From Alentia gelatinosa (taxonomy: Eukaryota; Annelida; Polychaeta; Phyllodocida; Polynoidae), in NCBI GenBank assembly GCA_950022655.1, contig OX465590.1, forward strand, positions 36,655,218 to 36,719,217: DNA of 64,000 nt. The letters are read 5' to 3'. The translations under genes were made by a program, and so were the position numbers. Shown here piece by piece: positions 31,191 through 42,129 of the stretch (position 1 is the stretch's first letter; each line of letters starts with the position of its first letter). The notes below the pieces were generated by a model. The model searched no databases and was not told the origin of the DNA. It saw only the letters and a program-made list of their open reading frames with translations.

Positions 31191-31695
31191 TCTCGAGGTG
31201 AAGTCTGACGAGGCGAGACTTACATCATGAAGTGAAATCTGACTAAACTTGACTTACATTGTGAGGTGAAGTCTGACTAGACTTGACTTATACCACGCGG
31301 TGAAATCTGACTAGGCTTGACTTACATTGTGAGGTGAAGTCTGACTAGGCTTGACTTATACCATTAGGTGAAGTCTGACTAGGCTTGACTTACATTGTGA
31401 GGTGAAGTCTGACTAGGCTTGACTTATACCATTAGGTGAAGTCTGACTCGGCTTGACTTACATTGTGAGGTGAAGTCTGACTGGGCTTGACTTATATTGC
31501 AGATATTGTGAGTTGATGTCTACCTCTATGTGCCTTACTTTGAAGACATTGCAAGGTGAAGTTAGACTAAGCTTGACTTACATTGTGAGTTTAATTTTGA
31601 CTTGACTTGACTTACATCGTTAGGTGAAGTCTGACCAAACTTGAGCTTCATTGCAGACATCGTGAGTGGAAGTCTAACTCTATGTGACTTACTTT
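31191..31695 (+). repeat. 34-bp minisatellite upstream of exon 1
   Basis: About 13 units of TGTGAGGTGAAGTCTGACTA plus GGCTTGACTTACAT alternate with a CCATTAGG-starting variant. Some units begin TTGCAGACATCGTGAG, which closely resembles the sequence at the start of exon 1 (TTTGCAGACATCGCGAGG). The array runs into the gene's 5' region. Confidence 0.85.
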
Positions 31696-31715
31696 GCAGA
31701 CATCGCGAGGTCATC

Positions 31716-31902
31716 ATGGCGAAGGTGTCTCGGCATGAGTTGAGTGTGAGCGGGCGCAGTGGCGCCATCTTCTGGTTCCTGACGGCGGCGGCGGTGGTGT
31801 GCGCGCTCGGCTTCGCCACTCCGGCCTGGTACCAGTTCAGCACGAAGACCCAGGAGGGTCTCTGGCAGGACTGTCAGTGTGGCGAGAACGGCAGAGGCGA
31901 TG
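31716..31902 (+). CDS. Tetraspan gene, coding exon 1
   Basis: Codes residues 1-62 plus one base: short cytosolic N-terminus, first membrane span and the GLWQDC loop. The donor is GATG|GTGAGA at 31903. The ATG is the first after the acceptor-like TTGCAG; upstream in-frame codons are minisatellite. Confidence 0.85.
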
Positions 31903-34900
31903 GTGAGACCTTTAAAGCCCGTTTCCACTGGCCGACAAACATTGTGTAGATTTTTTGTGTTCTCCTAATAGCCTCTTTCCATTGGCCATCACGGGTCTAA
32001 GCACGAGTCTAAGCACGAGTCTAAGCACGAGTCGAAGTACCTGTGTAAGAACGAGTCTAAGTACGAGTTTAGGTAAGAGTCTAACTCCCAGTCTAAATAT
32101 GTGTTTAAGTGTGTCGAAGTTTGAGTCAAAGTATGAGTCGAAGTACCACTCTGAATACCAGTCTAAGCACGAGTCTAAGCACGAGTCGAAGCACCAGTGT
32201 GAGAACGAGTCGAAGTACGAATCTAGGTAAGAATCTAACTCCCAGTCTAAATATGTGTTTAAGTGCGAGTCGAAGTGTTAGTCAAAGTACAAGTCTAGTA
32301 TGAGTCCAAGTACAGATCAAAGTACCAGCCTAAGTATCAGTCTAAGTATTAGTCTACGTACCAGTCTAAATATGATGCTAAGTACGAGTCTAAATATCAG
32401 TCTTAGTTCCAGTTTAAGTATCAGTCTAAATACATGTTTAAGTGCGAGTCTAAGTATCAGTCTAAGTTCCAGTTTAAGTACCAGTCTAAATACATGTTTA
32501 AGTGCGAGTCTAAGTATCAGTCTAAGTTCCAGTCTAAATACATGTTTAAATGCGAGTCTAAGTATCAGTCTAAGTTCCAGTTTAAGTACCAGTCTAAATA
32601 CATGTTTAAGTACGAGTCTAAGTATCAGTCTAAGTTCCAGTTTAAGTACCAGTCTAAATACATGTTTAAGTGCGAGTCTAAGTATCAGTCTAAGTTCCAG
32701 TCTAAGTACCAGTCTAAATACATGTTTAAATGCGAGTCTAAGTATCAGTCTAAGTTCCAGTCTAAATACATGTTTAAATGCGAGTCTAAGTATCAGTCTA
32801 AGTTCCAGTCTAAGTTCCAGTCTAAATACGTGTTTAAGTGCGAGTCTAAGTATCAGTCTAAGTTCCAGTCTAAGTACCAGTCTAAGTACGTGTTTAAGTG
32901 CAAGTCGAAGTACGAGTCTAAATATCTAAGAAGGAGTCTATACACAATAATGACTGGTTTTGTTTACGAGTGGCCGTAATCTCAGAGTAGTTGACGTGTA
33001 GTAATATCCAAGCGATCAGAGAGGATATTACATCGTCAACTACGAGGAGATTACGGTTACTCGTATACAAAATCAGTCGTTATTGTATTTATTACCCACC
33101 TACACGATTAATAAATAATCTATTGCAATAAAGATGTTTCTGTAAGACATTTAGTTCCATACACCACAGAACTGTCAAGTGTGGCAGCAATTCGGCGTGG
33201 ACTTACACCAATAATATAGTTTGCCATTTCACTATGATTTTAGCATGCAAAGCATTATTATGACTGCGACTTCTGATGATAAATGAGATTATTATGACTG
33301 ATTATGAATAATTAATATTGAATGAACATTCAAGAAGCTTATTTTGAAATACATGATAATATGACCTCATTATGGGGGGACGTTTTTCCGGAATCTCCTG
33401 CAGGAGATTCTGACATGTCAGAATCTCCCAGTAGCCGATTCCAGGTGCTCTATACATTTTCTATGGAGACTCCGTATTTATTTATTTATTTTTTTTTTTT
33501 AAAGAATTTTATTTATCCTGGGGGATACATAGGCATTTGGTGGGTAATATAAGCCGCCCTCCGCTCGTTGCAGACTGGTTCCGGGCCGTGCAGGCCATGA
33601 TGGCGTTGGGACTGCTTTCTCTTCTCATCTGCACCTTCCTCGCCATGATCTACCAGTTCTGTCACTGCTGCGACATGAACTGCACCCTCATCGTCGCCGG
33701 CGTCTTCGCCGCACTCGCAGGTCAGTCCCCGAGAAATATGCTCATGTAAAGGGCCATCCATAAAGTATATACGAAGAATTTCTGAAATTGTTGACCCCAA
33801 CCCCTCCCCTAATCATGACCGCAATAAAGGAGAATGTATACGCAAAATTTCAAAAAGAAATTTGACCACCCTTACCTCCCCTCAGTGTGTACGTACTTTA
33901 TGGATGGCCCCCAATTTGAAAAATGAATAGTAAGGCCTGGCGTCCACCTACTACGATAGAAATTTTGACCTACCGAAAAGCACTGATACAAAAAGCAAAT
34001 ATCAGAGACATATCGGGAAGGTGCAAAATCTTAGACATATTTTAAAATATCAACTCCATCAGTCGCCAGTTCCAGATATCAACTTCATCAGCCAGCCCTT
34101 TAGGTTCACGTATAAAGACATCTATAAGTTTCCCCTCTTAGCTTGGCCGTACAAATAAACAAACTACAAGACATTGCTGTCATTCATGTAGCCAAACTCT
34201 CCAGCAGGTCCCTTGATGCATACTATTGTACGATCAGTCGAGTGACTGCCTTCCATCTCGTCTCCTGCTTTATTTATACTCAAACATCAACCACAGAGGG
34301 GAAGCCCCCTCACATTGTGTCATGATACATGGCGTCAGCCTGAACAGATGGGACGTGGCTGTGACGTCTGTTTGCACCCACCTACACATCATAAAGCAGG
34401 ACTTGACATTTTATATACAGATACTGAAAATCTACATTTAAACCGAAGCCAACAAGTCTATGGAAGAATTTTAATATTCTTCATTCATTATCAACCTAGA
34501 TGCATCTTCCCGCATCATTATCAATATCGATCAATTGTCTTAATTCAAAATTACACATAAAATTCCCCCAAGCACATAAACTAATCTGTCCTTCCGGTAG
34601 ACAGCTCATGCTCCCGTGGATACACTCTGTAGCTAGTATGTAATTTGTACAGACACTATATTTTGCATCATACAGCATAAATACAGGCCTAATCATCTAA
34701 ATCATTACATAGTATTCAAAGAAATACATTCTACTTTAATATGCCTTACAATTAATTAGCCACCACAGCTTCCAACACATTGATTTTAAGTTTGGATTGA
34801 ACTCCTACAAAAATAACTGAACATTAAAAATATCTTGTCATTCAGACCTACCCCCTTTTCAGAAGTCAAACCCTTCCCGTGATGTTTCTCTGAATCCCAT

Positions 34901-35828
34901 AAACCTCAGTTCTCATGGTGTCCACCAGGTGGAGTGTCAGGCCGGTTTCCATCTGCCTCTCCGGAAGAGGGGTATTTCCATGCTCGCCTGCCCCTCACAC
35001 CTTCCAACCCTATCCTCATTCAGATCCGGGAATAGGGCAGGTGGTCATATTGCCGCCCACAGGGTTGTCCCCCACACCCCCCTCAGACATCGGAAGGTGA
35101 TGGTATTTTATGGCCTGGTGAGAGCAGCCCCCTTTTACCAACTACAGTTAAATTACCCTGCACTCACGATGAACTGAAGTGAGGTTTAACCATAAGTCTG
35201 ATGTGCACAGGTGTATGAATGAATGCCTAATGCCAGTAAAATAATGTTTATTACAATAAGACATCATTTTGATTTGAAACATTATTTTGTAAAAGCCTTA
35301 TACAGGCAGGTAGTAAAATGGAGAATACAATAAAAAGGTTGGGAACTCCTTCGAGGAAATCGGGGCGCCGATTTCCGTGAATCGGGCCCCGATTTCTTCG
35401 AAAAAAACACCACCGCTCCGTCCCAAATACATTAAAAAGGGTTGTAAATAGTATGATAAAAATATAATTGAATAAGATACATGATAAAAGTTAAGAAAAA
35501 GAGGATGAGGGCGGGTGGGTAAAAAAAAGTCAATACGTCCGCACAAGAGGAAAAGGTAGTGAAGCAGGTTTTACCTGTACCCGTATGATGACATAGAAGG
35601 GGTAGGCACTCCGGGATAAATTAAAACCAATTAATAATTATTTACAATTTGTGTATGATGTATTTTGCAGTGGTTGCTAACATCATTGGGCTGACAATTT
35701 ACGGTGTGAAGTTCAAGGAGATGTACGGCACGAGCTTCCACTACTCCTTCTACTTTGAGTGCGTGGGAACTGTGTTCGGCTTCATCGCCACCATCCTCTG
35801 CTTCCTGCAATACTGCAAGTCCAACTGA
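31716..35828 (+). CDS. PMP22/EMP/claudin-like tetraspan membrane protein (three coding exons)
   Basis: Joining 31716-31902, 33574-33720 and 35671-35828 gives 163 aa ending in TGA. Both introns have GT-AG ends and are phase 1. Four hydrophobic spans lie at about 17-37, 67-91, 99-123 and 138-158. The first extracellular loop has the family signature Trp38, Gly48-Leu49-Trp50, Cys53; a second Cys (55) follows after one residue, far closer than in claudins. FRAVQAMMAL at 65-74 matches the second PMP22/EMP signature, and length is as in PMP22 (~160 aa). Such proteins act in membrane organisation, adhesion or junctions; which role applies cannot be told. An acceptor-like TTGCAG at 31694-31699, 16 bp before ATG, suggests a noncoding exon further upstream. 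Alternative reading: a claudin-like channel subunit. Confidence 0.85.
31911..31993 (+). mobile_element. R2 MITE left half beside the exon 1 donor
   Basis: GCCCGTTTCCACTGGCCGAC through ACATTGTGTAGATTTTTT to CCATTGGCCATCAC matches R2 from its left end. It begins only about 12 nt after the donor GT. Its right half is replaced by the minisatellite. Confidence 0.7.
31990..32935 (+). repeat. Intronic minisatellite, 12-bp unit with 60-bp higher order
   Basis: The basic unit is CAGTCTAAGTAC with variants (CGAGTCTAAGCA, TTCCAGTCTAAG). From ~32400 five units form a 60-bp repeat marked by TACATGTTTAAGTGCGAGTC, with some 48-bp versions. All lies in intron 1. Two long + frames (209 and 181 aa) exist only because 12 is divisible by 3. 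Confidence 0.9.
32955..33110. mobile_element. Foldback family F3, copy 1
   Basis: The arms GTTTACGAGTGGCCGTAATC...GTAGTTGACG and CGTCAACTAC...GATTACGGTTACTCGTATAC surround ATCCAAGCGATCAGAGAGGAT. TTTATTACCCACCT follows. It sits in intron 1. Confidence 0.7.
33111..33573. other. End of intron 1, with overlapping palindromes
   Basis: 33391-33410 and 33403-33428 are two overlapping perfect palindromes (GAATCTCCTGCAGGAGATTC and a 26-mer centred on TGACATGTCA). A T-rich tract (33477-33500) and CTCGTTGCAG precede exon 2. Otherwise featureless. Confidence 0.6.
33574..33720 (+). CDS. Tetraspan gene, coding exon 2
   Basis: 147 bp, phase 1 at both ends, residues 63-111: second span with FRAVQAMMAL, a Cys-rich cytosolic turn (CHCCDMNC) and the start of span 3. 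Acceptor TTGCAG|AC; donor GCAG|GTCAGT. Confidence 0.85.
33721..35670 (+). other. Intron 2 of the tetraspan gene, with an R7 fragment
   Basis: The intron runs from GTCAGT to TTTTGCAG. R7 termini occur at 33930-34030 (GGCCTGGCGTCCACCTACTA). A partly inverted GGCGCCGATTTC / ATCGGGGC hairpin lies at 35350-35400. GGGGCCATCCATAAAGT (33750) has an inverted echo, ACTTTATGGATGGCCC, at 33894, marking a ~160-bp TIR element. Open frames here have no domain signal. Confidence 0.6.
35671..35828 (+). CDS. Tetraspan gene, coding exon 3 and stop
   Basis: Codes residues 112-163: rest of span 3, the second extracellular loop (FKEMYGTSFHYSFYFE), span 4 and a short tail QYCKSN, then TGA at 35826-35828. Confidence 0.85.
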
Positions 35829-38282
35829 AGAGTTCCAGAAATACGCACCACGGGGAGTAACTATAGATCTACCAACTTCCGCAGTGCCGAGTTATCTTGA
35901 AAATCACCACCCGGAAACTCCCCAATCGGAGGTTTTTAAATGATAACATAACAATCTCCAACTGATCTTTAGTCCGCGGATATGTTGGTGTTTGAAGCTG
36001 CCGAAAGAATATTTGTTGGAATAAAGTATGGGTTAGTACTCGGAAATATAGGAACAAACCATTCTAACTACCATTTATCAACTTAAGTAAAAGACAAATC
36101 TGCCTGTCATCTGCTATAGAGTCCTAGTGTCTGCTATAGAGTAGGAATCTGAAATATTCAACAACCACTCACTTATGAACGTATATACATCTATACAATG
36201 GTTTTATATCTCATGTTGCTATATCTCATGATACCCGTTGCCTTTCCCCATAACAGTTGATAGATGATAAACCTCGCTTAACTATTGAGAATTGTTAAAG
36301 TTACCTTAGACCTAAGTGCTGTAAAAACAACTATAACCAGCTAGGTAAGTTCATAGCCAAATGTCTTATATGCAAAGCCTATAAGACATCAACACTGATC
36401 ACTGATTCTCACTGCTCCGATGGTCAGAATGAATCAGCTACAATCTTCTTGATGTATGATTAAAGAAGAAACCAACAAGTTTGGGTAAAAGTCGTCGTTT
36501 TCCACGAGTTTGATGCGGTGTGATATGAACGAGGCGACAGCCGAGTGAATATCACATAGCATTCAAACGAGCTGGGGAATGGCTTCTTTGACCGAAACAA
36601 GTTGCTTTCTGTATTTATCTCACCCCTGGACACACTAAATGAATGGACAACACACAGAATATAGACCATGGAGAACGGTCTGCGATACTTGTAGGGGCAT
36701 GGAGAACGGGTTCCCAGGCCGGGCCGCAGGCTGCCTGCAGAGTCCGGCATATCCCATATGTGAGTGATGACCACTGGTCGTCTGTGGGGCAATAAAATCG
36801 GGCCGACGAAGTGCATACATTGAGACGAATGTCATCAATTAGTACAGATTCGACAAATCTGTCAAAAGAAAGAATATCAGCATGTTTATGTCTTATAGGC
36901 TAAAAGGTTTAAGTCTGTGCATGCGCATCTGTTAATATGTTATTGCTCCATAGCAACATTTTTTGTCTGTTAATGTTTTAGTGAAATTTTTGTATTTTTT
37001 AAAAAATATATATTTGATATAGTATCTTTTGAATAAACCGTTATGTTTTTAACAATTATACAAAATTCAAGATTATGCATGATTACATTTACCCTAAGAT
37101 TTAATTGGAATCAGAACATTCACTATTTAAAAGCATATGGCCATGATGATAATAAATATCTAGATGAAATGAAATATTTTCGACGAAGAATGTTTCAGTA
37201 TGTTATGGGTTTATTTCTCTTCTATTACTTTTGTATGAAAAGATAACGTGGAGAAACAGGGTTTTGTACTGAAGCTTTTAATAGTACAGCTAGAGGTTGT
37301 ATATATATATATATTGTCATTGATATCATTGATGTATAAGAAAATGGTCTTTCATATAACGGCTCTGAAGATTTTCTATATCTCTCGTGCGTTCATCAAA
37401 GATGCTATATTTATAGATATATAAAGGAAAACTCTGACTTTCAGAGTTAACAGGTTAATTCTAGCTTTTGGTTTTAGACTTGAAATGATGTTTCATCTAT
37501 ACTCTTGTTCAAATATGAGCGATTCTGTAAATTTATCAAAAATTGATACAGACCCAAATTCATCTCTCACATTGGACCTGATTAATAAGCTGTCTACTTT
37601 TATTATTTGGTGCCTATAACCAACCTGCAAAAAATATTCTTCCCAATCAAATTTGTCACGAAAGGCTCACTTTGATACAAAGTTTACTAGATGAAAACTA
37701 AATTCCTTATTTCAAACTATTCTAAACCTTGAAGATGTGTGACACTGGAATTATTTACTGTTGTGCTGATGTTGTTTACCTATGAATGAACTGTGCAAGT
37801 CATGCTACAGCTTGAATATATGACTATTTCAACTAAGTAGGAATGACCAAATGGTCCATTGATGTTAATCGTTTCAGGAATGAAGGGACTTTAATATGCG
37901 CAAGACTTTACAGCCAAAAACATACATTTTCCAAAGACTTTTTATACATTTTCACTGAATAGGAATAGTAGTATTTTTTATTGCTTAGCAGACAGTCTTG
38001 GGACAAGTCTGAGGTTATTTCTATTCTGGTAAAACATTATTTTACTTGATTTGAAGACCAATGAGGACTTGTTGACGGACTCGGCGGATGGTTTACCCTG
38101 TGAAGCTTCAGTAATAACCAGCGTATTATTTCACTTATCTACCTATCTGTTGAGGGGACTTAGTTTTCTCAAGATAGAAAATGGCTGCTATTAGGTATAG
38201 TGTTTGTTTATATTGTACATTTGGAAATACTTTGTTCTGGAAAGGAAAATTGTAGACTGTACATATTCCTGCTATGAATAAA
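35829..38282 (+). other. Candidate 3' UTR with several poly(A) signals; F2 insertion
   Basis: AATAAA occurs at 36020-36025, 37032-37037 and 38277-38282; any could end the tetraspan mRNA. The last is followed by a GT-containing stretch (CTGTGTTGAG). An F2 MITE lies within (36470-36790). No other gene was seen; a 67-aa frame at 37043-37246 is AT-driven. Confidence 0.4.
36470..36790 (-). mobile_element. Foldback MITE family F2, copy 4
   Basis: The reverse of 51903-52215: hairpin arms with GTCGTCGTTTTCCACGAG and ATTCAAACGAGCTGGGGAAT, tip GATATGAACGAGGCGACAGC, then TATCTCACCCCTGGACAC and GGGGCATGGAGAACGGGTTC. Confidence 0.7.
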
Positions 38283-38300
38283 TTTTCTGACAAAATTTTA

Positions 38301-39089
38301 TACTGTGTTGAGAGTTCCTTTCGTGTAGCATAAAGGGGTGAATCCGCCAGGCCGATTTCTCACCCGAGCAATTGTTTCTGGGCCCTTGAGAGGAAGCTCA
38401 CGTATTGTAATTCATTTAATTCTGATAATAATAGTTTGATAAATGACCATTTTCAAAGATTTGAGAAATTCTAGGGCATCCGATTATAATCGGCGATTGT
38501 CTGGCTACAGAATCGGCTACCGTCGGTCCAGTGGAACACCCCCTTAACGGCTACTTGTGTGGCCAATGTTGATTTACATATTCTCATGAACTTATAAATG
38601 TTAGAGCTGTGCAATTGAGGCTCTTAGCAAAGTGGTTGTGAAAGGCCAGATATAGTTGTAATAAAGTTGATATTTCAGTATAAACGAGGAAATATATGTT
38701 GGATACCGCTTGTGTGATAAAGGAGATTATCAGAGAACTGATGTATACTGAATTGAATGTTATTTGTTTACACAAAGTACAAATTTGAAGTCAGTGTCCA
38801 CGAAGCCGCTGGAGCCCCCTCTTGACAGACCAACCCCTGTCTCCGACTTAGGGGTTGGTCTGTAGGCTGGAAGCCTGGCCTATTCACATTATAGGTCTGG
38901 AAACGGCTTCCATTTTTTGTTGAGCACTATGAGTAACACCTCCATTTTTCTGTTGCATTGTGGGATTGCCCCACCTTGGCAGATGACGAGAAACCTAGAG
39001 CAGATGACATAACACAGTGGTGAAGTAGTGTGTGAACTCCTAGTTTGTACTCTGATATCTCTTTTGGTGAACCAAGAACCTGTACATAT
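38301..39089. other. Unassigned DNA with one strong hairpin
   Basis: ACAGACCAACCCCT (38825-38838) pairs perfectly with AGGGGTTGGTCTGT (38850-38863) over an 11-nt loop. The 38480-38550 stretch resembles a decayed R2 element (CGGTCCAGTGGAACACCCCC). No gene was found. Confidence 0.5.
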
Positions 39090-39980
39090 ATACACAATAT
39101 TACCATGATTTCGATCTGAGTGGCTGTATTAGGAGAACTATGTCTTAGTTCGAGGTCATCTATCGCCGACGTTTGCCCCGACGCTGTAGGCGAAGGAGCG
39201 AATGTCGGCGATAGGTGACCGAGAACTAAGACATAGTTCTGGCCACAGTCAGGGCGTTTTCTTATTGTTACATACCTTTATTTGATCAGAAAGACACCAT
39301 TTATCGAGTTCTTAAGTCACAACCGCTCCATGTTGACACGAACCGGAAGTTGCGCAGGATGTGCGCGTTGTGCATGCACGATAATACCGTCACTCTTAGA
39401 ACGGATGTTTGGTTGCTATTCGGTAGGCTACACTTAAGATACAATTGGAGAGCATTAGGTGTGTATGGAGGCTGATATACCAGGAACCAGCGTTAGCGTG
39501 TCTGTGCGTTGCCCGTTGCGGATCGTGTTGTTGTTATCGATCGATTTTGCATATTTGAGCACTTTAAACAGTGTCAGGTGAACGCCACACGTTGGCTACC
39601 TCGATATTTGGTCAATACGCACTTGTAGTTATTACGGGGGACGTGTATCACGAGTTTAAAGTCGTGATTCGACGTCTTTAGCCATGTTGTTTTTTGTCGC
39701 GATGCCGTCGAATACGCACGCTAATCGAAGAGCAGAGTCTAGGTTCGATGCACAGTAGAATCATGCAGTACGGCGAAGCGCACCATAGTGGGCCGTAGTC
39801 GCAATATACTACACCCCCGTGAATGGGTAGTATTTCACTGACGTTTGCACATAGGTATGTAATAATCTCCGCATAGTTGACGTGAAGTAAAACTCCAAGC
39901 GATAGCGAGGAGTATTACGTAGTGTCAACTAGGCGGAGAATACGGCCACTCAGATCGAAATCATGCTAATGTTGTATTTA
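39090..39980. mobile_element. F3-type element with ~30-bp TIRs and an inner hairpin
   Basis: CATGATTTCGATCTGAGTGG (39101) is mirrored by CCACTCAGATCGAAATCATG (39953). Next to the left end is a strong hairpin (39138-39240): GAACTATGTCTTAGTTC and CTATCGCCGAC arms with partners TGTCGGCGATAGG and GAACTAAGACATAGTTC. Next to the right end is the F3 hairpin with tip CCAAGCGATAGCGAGGAG. The ~560-bp centre is CpG-richer than its surroundings and contains a donor-like CAG|GTGAAC near 39575; no ORF was recognised. Confidence 0.6.
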
Positions 39981-40190
39981 TTACTCACCTTTCGAGTAAT
40001 TATTAGGAAAAAAATCTAATATATTATTAGAAATTTGACCCAAGTTCTGTGCTTTGTTTATATGAATTAGTTCCGATAACGCCCGTCAGGTGGCCTTCTA
40101 GGAGATTCCAGAGGTCCGTATTCTACTCAGTAGTTATCTGTAAGCTCCATGGGCTTAGCATGGAGACTCCGTACTAGGTGGGTAATAACA
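39981..40190. mobile_element. F3 tail with the shared module
   Basis: ATTTATTACTCACCT at 39976 pairs with AGGTGGGTAATAAC at 40176. Just inside is CTCCATGGGCTTAGCATGGAG, a form of the module common to F1, F2 and F5. Confidence 0.6.
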
Positions 40191-40244
40191 TTTTTATCCG
40201 ATTTTGCAGTTGAATATATTGCAGAAGTAAATAATTTGAGATTT

Positions 40245-40345
40245 GAGGGGTAGTCAGGTAGATGGGTGGACAAGTTGATGAGTAGGCAGGTTGATGGGTG
40301 GTCAGGTAAATGGGTAGACAGGTTGATGGTCGGGCAGGTATAAGT
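40245..40345. repeat. Short minisatellite
   Basis: GGTCAGGTAAATGGGTAGAC and variants of CAGGTTGATGGGTGG tandemly repeat with a ~16-bp step. Confidence 0.6.
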
Positions 40346-41157
40346 ATTCATAGTTTATATTTCACTATGTCTCAAAAGTCTACCCTGCTTTGAGATAATT
40401 GTCTCGAGCTCTCCGGCTAGAAAGCGATCGGACAAGACCATCTATACTGGTTCCCTGCCCAAAAGAAACTAGGAGCAAATGTTATATCTATTTATAATGG
40501 AAGAGTGCGGTATACCTAAATCATTCATCAAATAAAAGTAAGAGATATTATAGGAAATTATTGATTAGTAAGCCATTTGTATCATGGCACATGTGACATT
40601 TGAATCAATGTGGCATCAGGACTAGAGTGCTATGAATAGGTTTGTGTTTTTTCAGACTACTGCTGGACATAGAAGTCCTCTCCCTAGTAAGTAAGATCTA
40701 TTAGAAAAACAATAGAAAAAACAACATAATGCAGGGTTTACTATGTGTAATTAATCAATTCATACTCAATTAGGTTTTATAAAGGTTTTTATAAAATAAA
40801 TTGGTAATATAAGATTGCAATTTTCATATAATACAGAATTGGATGGTTAATGGCAAATTAAATATGCTACCAGTAGTGTCCCCAAGTGGCAGAGAATGGA
40901 ACTATTTGATAGTGGTGTATATACAACAGAATCAGGCGTATACATGAATCAGGCGCCTACAGATGTGGCGTATACACACGGGGAATAGGATAACCTTGTA
41001 TACGCAAAAGCATACCTATATACGCCGGGTGCATTCATATATAAGGCGGTTAGTTTGGTGCAGTGGATGTTCTAGAGCAGAATTTGTGGTTATTTTCATC
41101 TTATATACGTTAATATTAAACTGATTCTGCTATTTGCACAATTTTAAGCATTAAGAT
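40346..41157. other. Unassigned; source of the 95-bp templated copy
   Basis: 40829-40923 is reproduced at 41735-41829 with one mismatch (see findings). 40925-41050 has alternating GTATAC and AATCAGGCG words. No gene. Confidence 0.5.
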
Positions 41158-41160
41158 CTG

Positions 41161-41953
41161 GGCCCTGTTTTATTTTCAACTCTCCTGGGGGAGGATAGTC
41201 CCCACGAGGGTTAGCTACACTGAAGATATTTTTGAGGAGATTTCCTCAATCTCGTTCGATTTACCCTGTCCTCGGGAGGGAGAGAAATCCTCAGCCGTAT
41301 ATAGTCTCCTTTGAGAGAGCCCCAGGATGAAATAAACCTGTAGGACACTTTTGGGGAGACTTGAAAGAGAGGGTGTATATACTGCAGGTGGTGGCACATA
41401 GTGGTATTTTTGGGAACTAAATTCATCATTTATAAAAGTATGTAAATCTAAGTAAATAGCACAGTGATTCTCCATCTGAGATCTCCAGTTTTTATTAAAA
41501 TCATAATAAATATATTTCCGATAGTTCAAATGAATTAGATAGCTTCTATTTGTTATCTTGAAACACCCATGATAACCCTAGAGGTGTCGCCCGCGAGGAG
41601 AGCTGCAGGACACTTTTCAGGAGCTCTCCCGGCCCGAGGATTGAAAATAAAACGAAATTTGAGGAGATCTCCAAGATTGTCACCCACAACTCTCCTTCCC
41701 CACGATACATTGAAATATCGAACCCAAACTCTCCTAATACAGAATTGGATGGTTAATGGCAAATTAAATATGCAACCAGTAGTGTCCCCAAGTGGCAGAG
41801 AATGGAACTATTTGATAGTGGTGTATATAGATCTCCAAGATTGTCACCCACAACTCTCCTTCCCCACGATACATTGGAATATCGAACCCAAACTCTCCTA
41901 GGACCTCTCCCCGGGCATTTCAAGCCTCCTCGGGCGAAAAATAAAACAGGGCC
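41161..41953. mobile_element. Harbinger-like TIR element, TSD CTG, internally rearranged
   Basis: Ends GGCCCTGTTTTATTTT are inverted over 16 bp; flanking CTG trinucleotides (41158-41160, 41954-41956) form the duplication. Inner words ACTCTCCT/AGGAGAG repeat. The right half holds a 70-bp direct repeat (41666-41735, 41830-41899) around the 95-bp insert. No transposase. Confidence 0.65.
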
Positions 41954-42129
41954 CTGAGTAACTGGAATAAATCCATTGCAAACTTTATATTCTGCCAGAG
42001 CAGACCAGACCACTGCCGCGTAGGTAGATAACTATCTGCTAATTGCTCCAACAATAACAAGTAGCAAATGGATATCCGGCATGAATGTAAGGTTGGTCGA
42101 TGAGTCTATATTTATTTCTTTTCGTAATG

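Noticed and set aside
32300..32979. 209-aa and 181-aa repeat proteins in intron 1
   Set aside because: The frames follow from a 12-bp minisatellite unit (a multiple of three) and the region is spliced out between two good exons.
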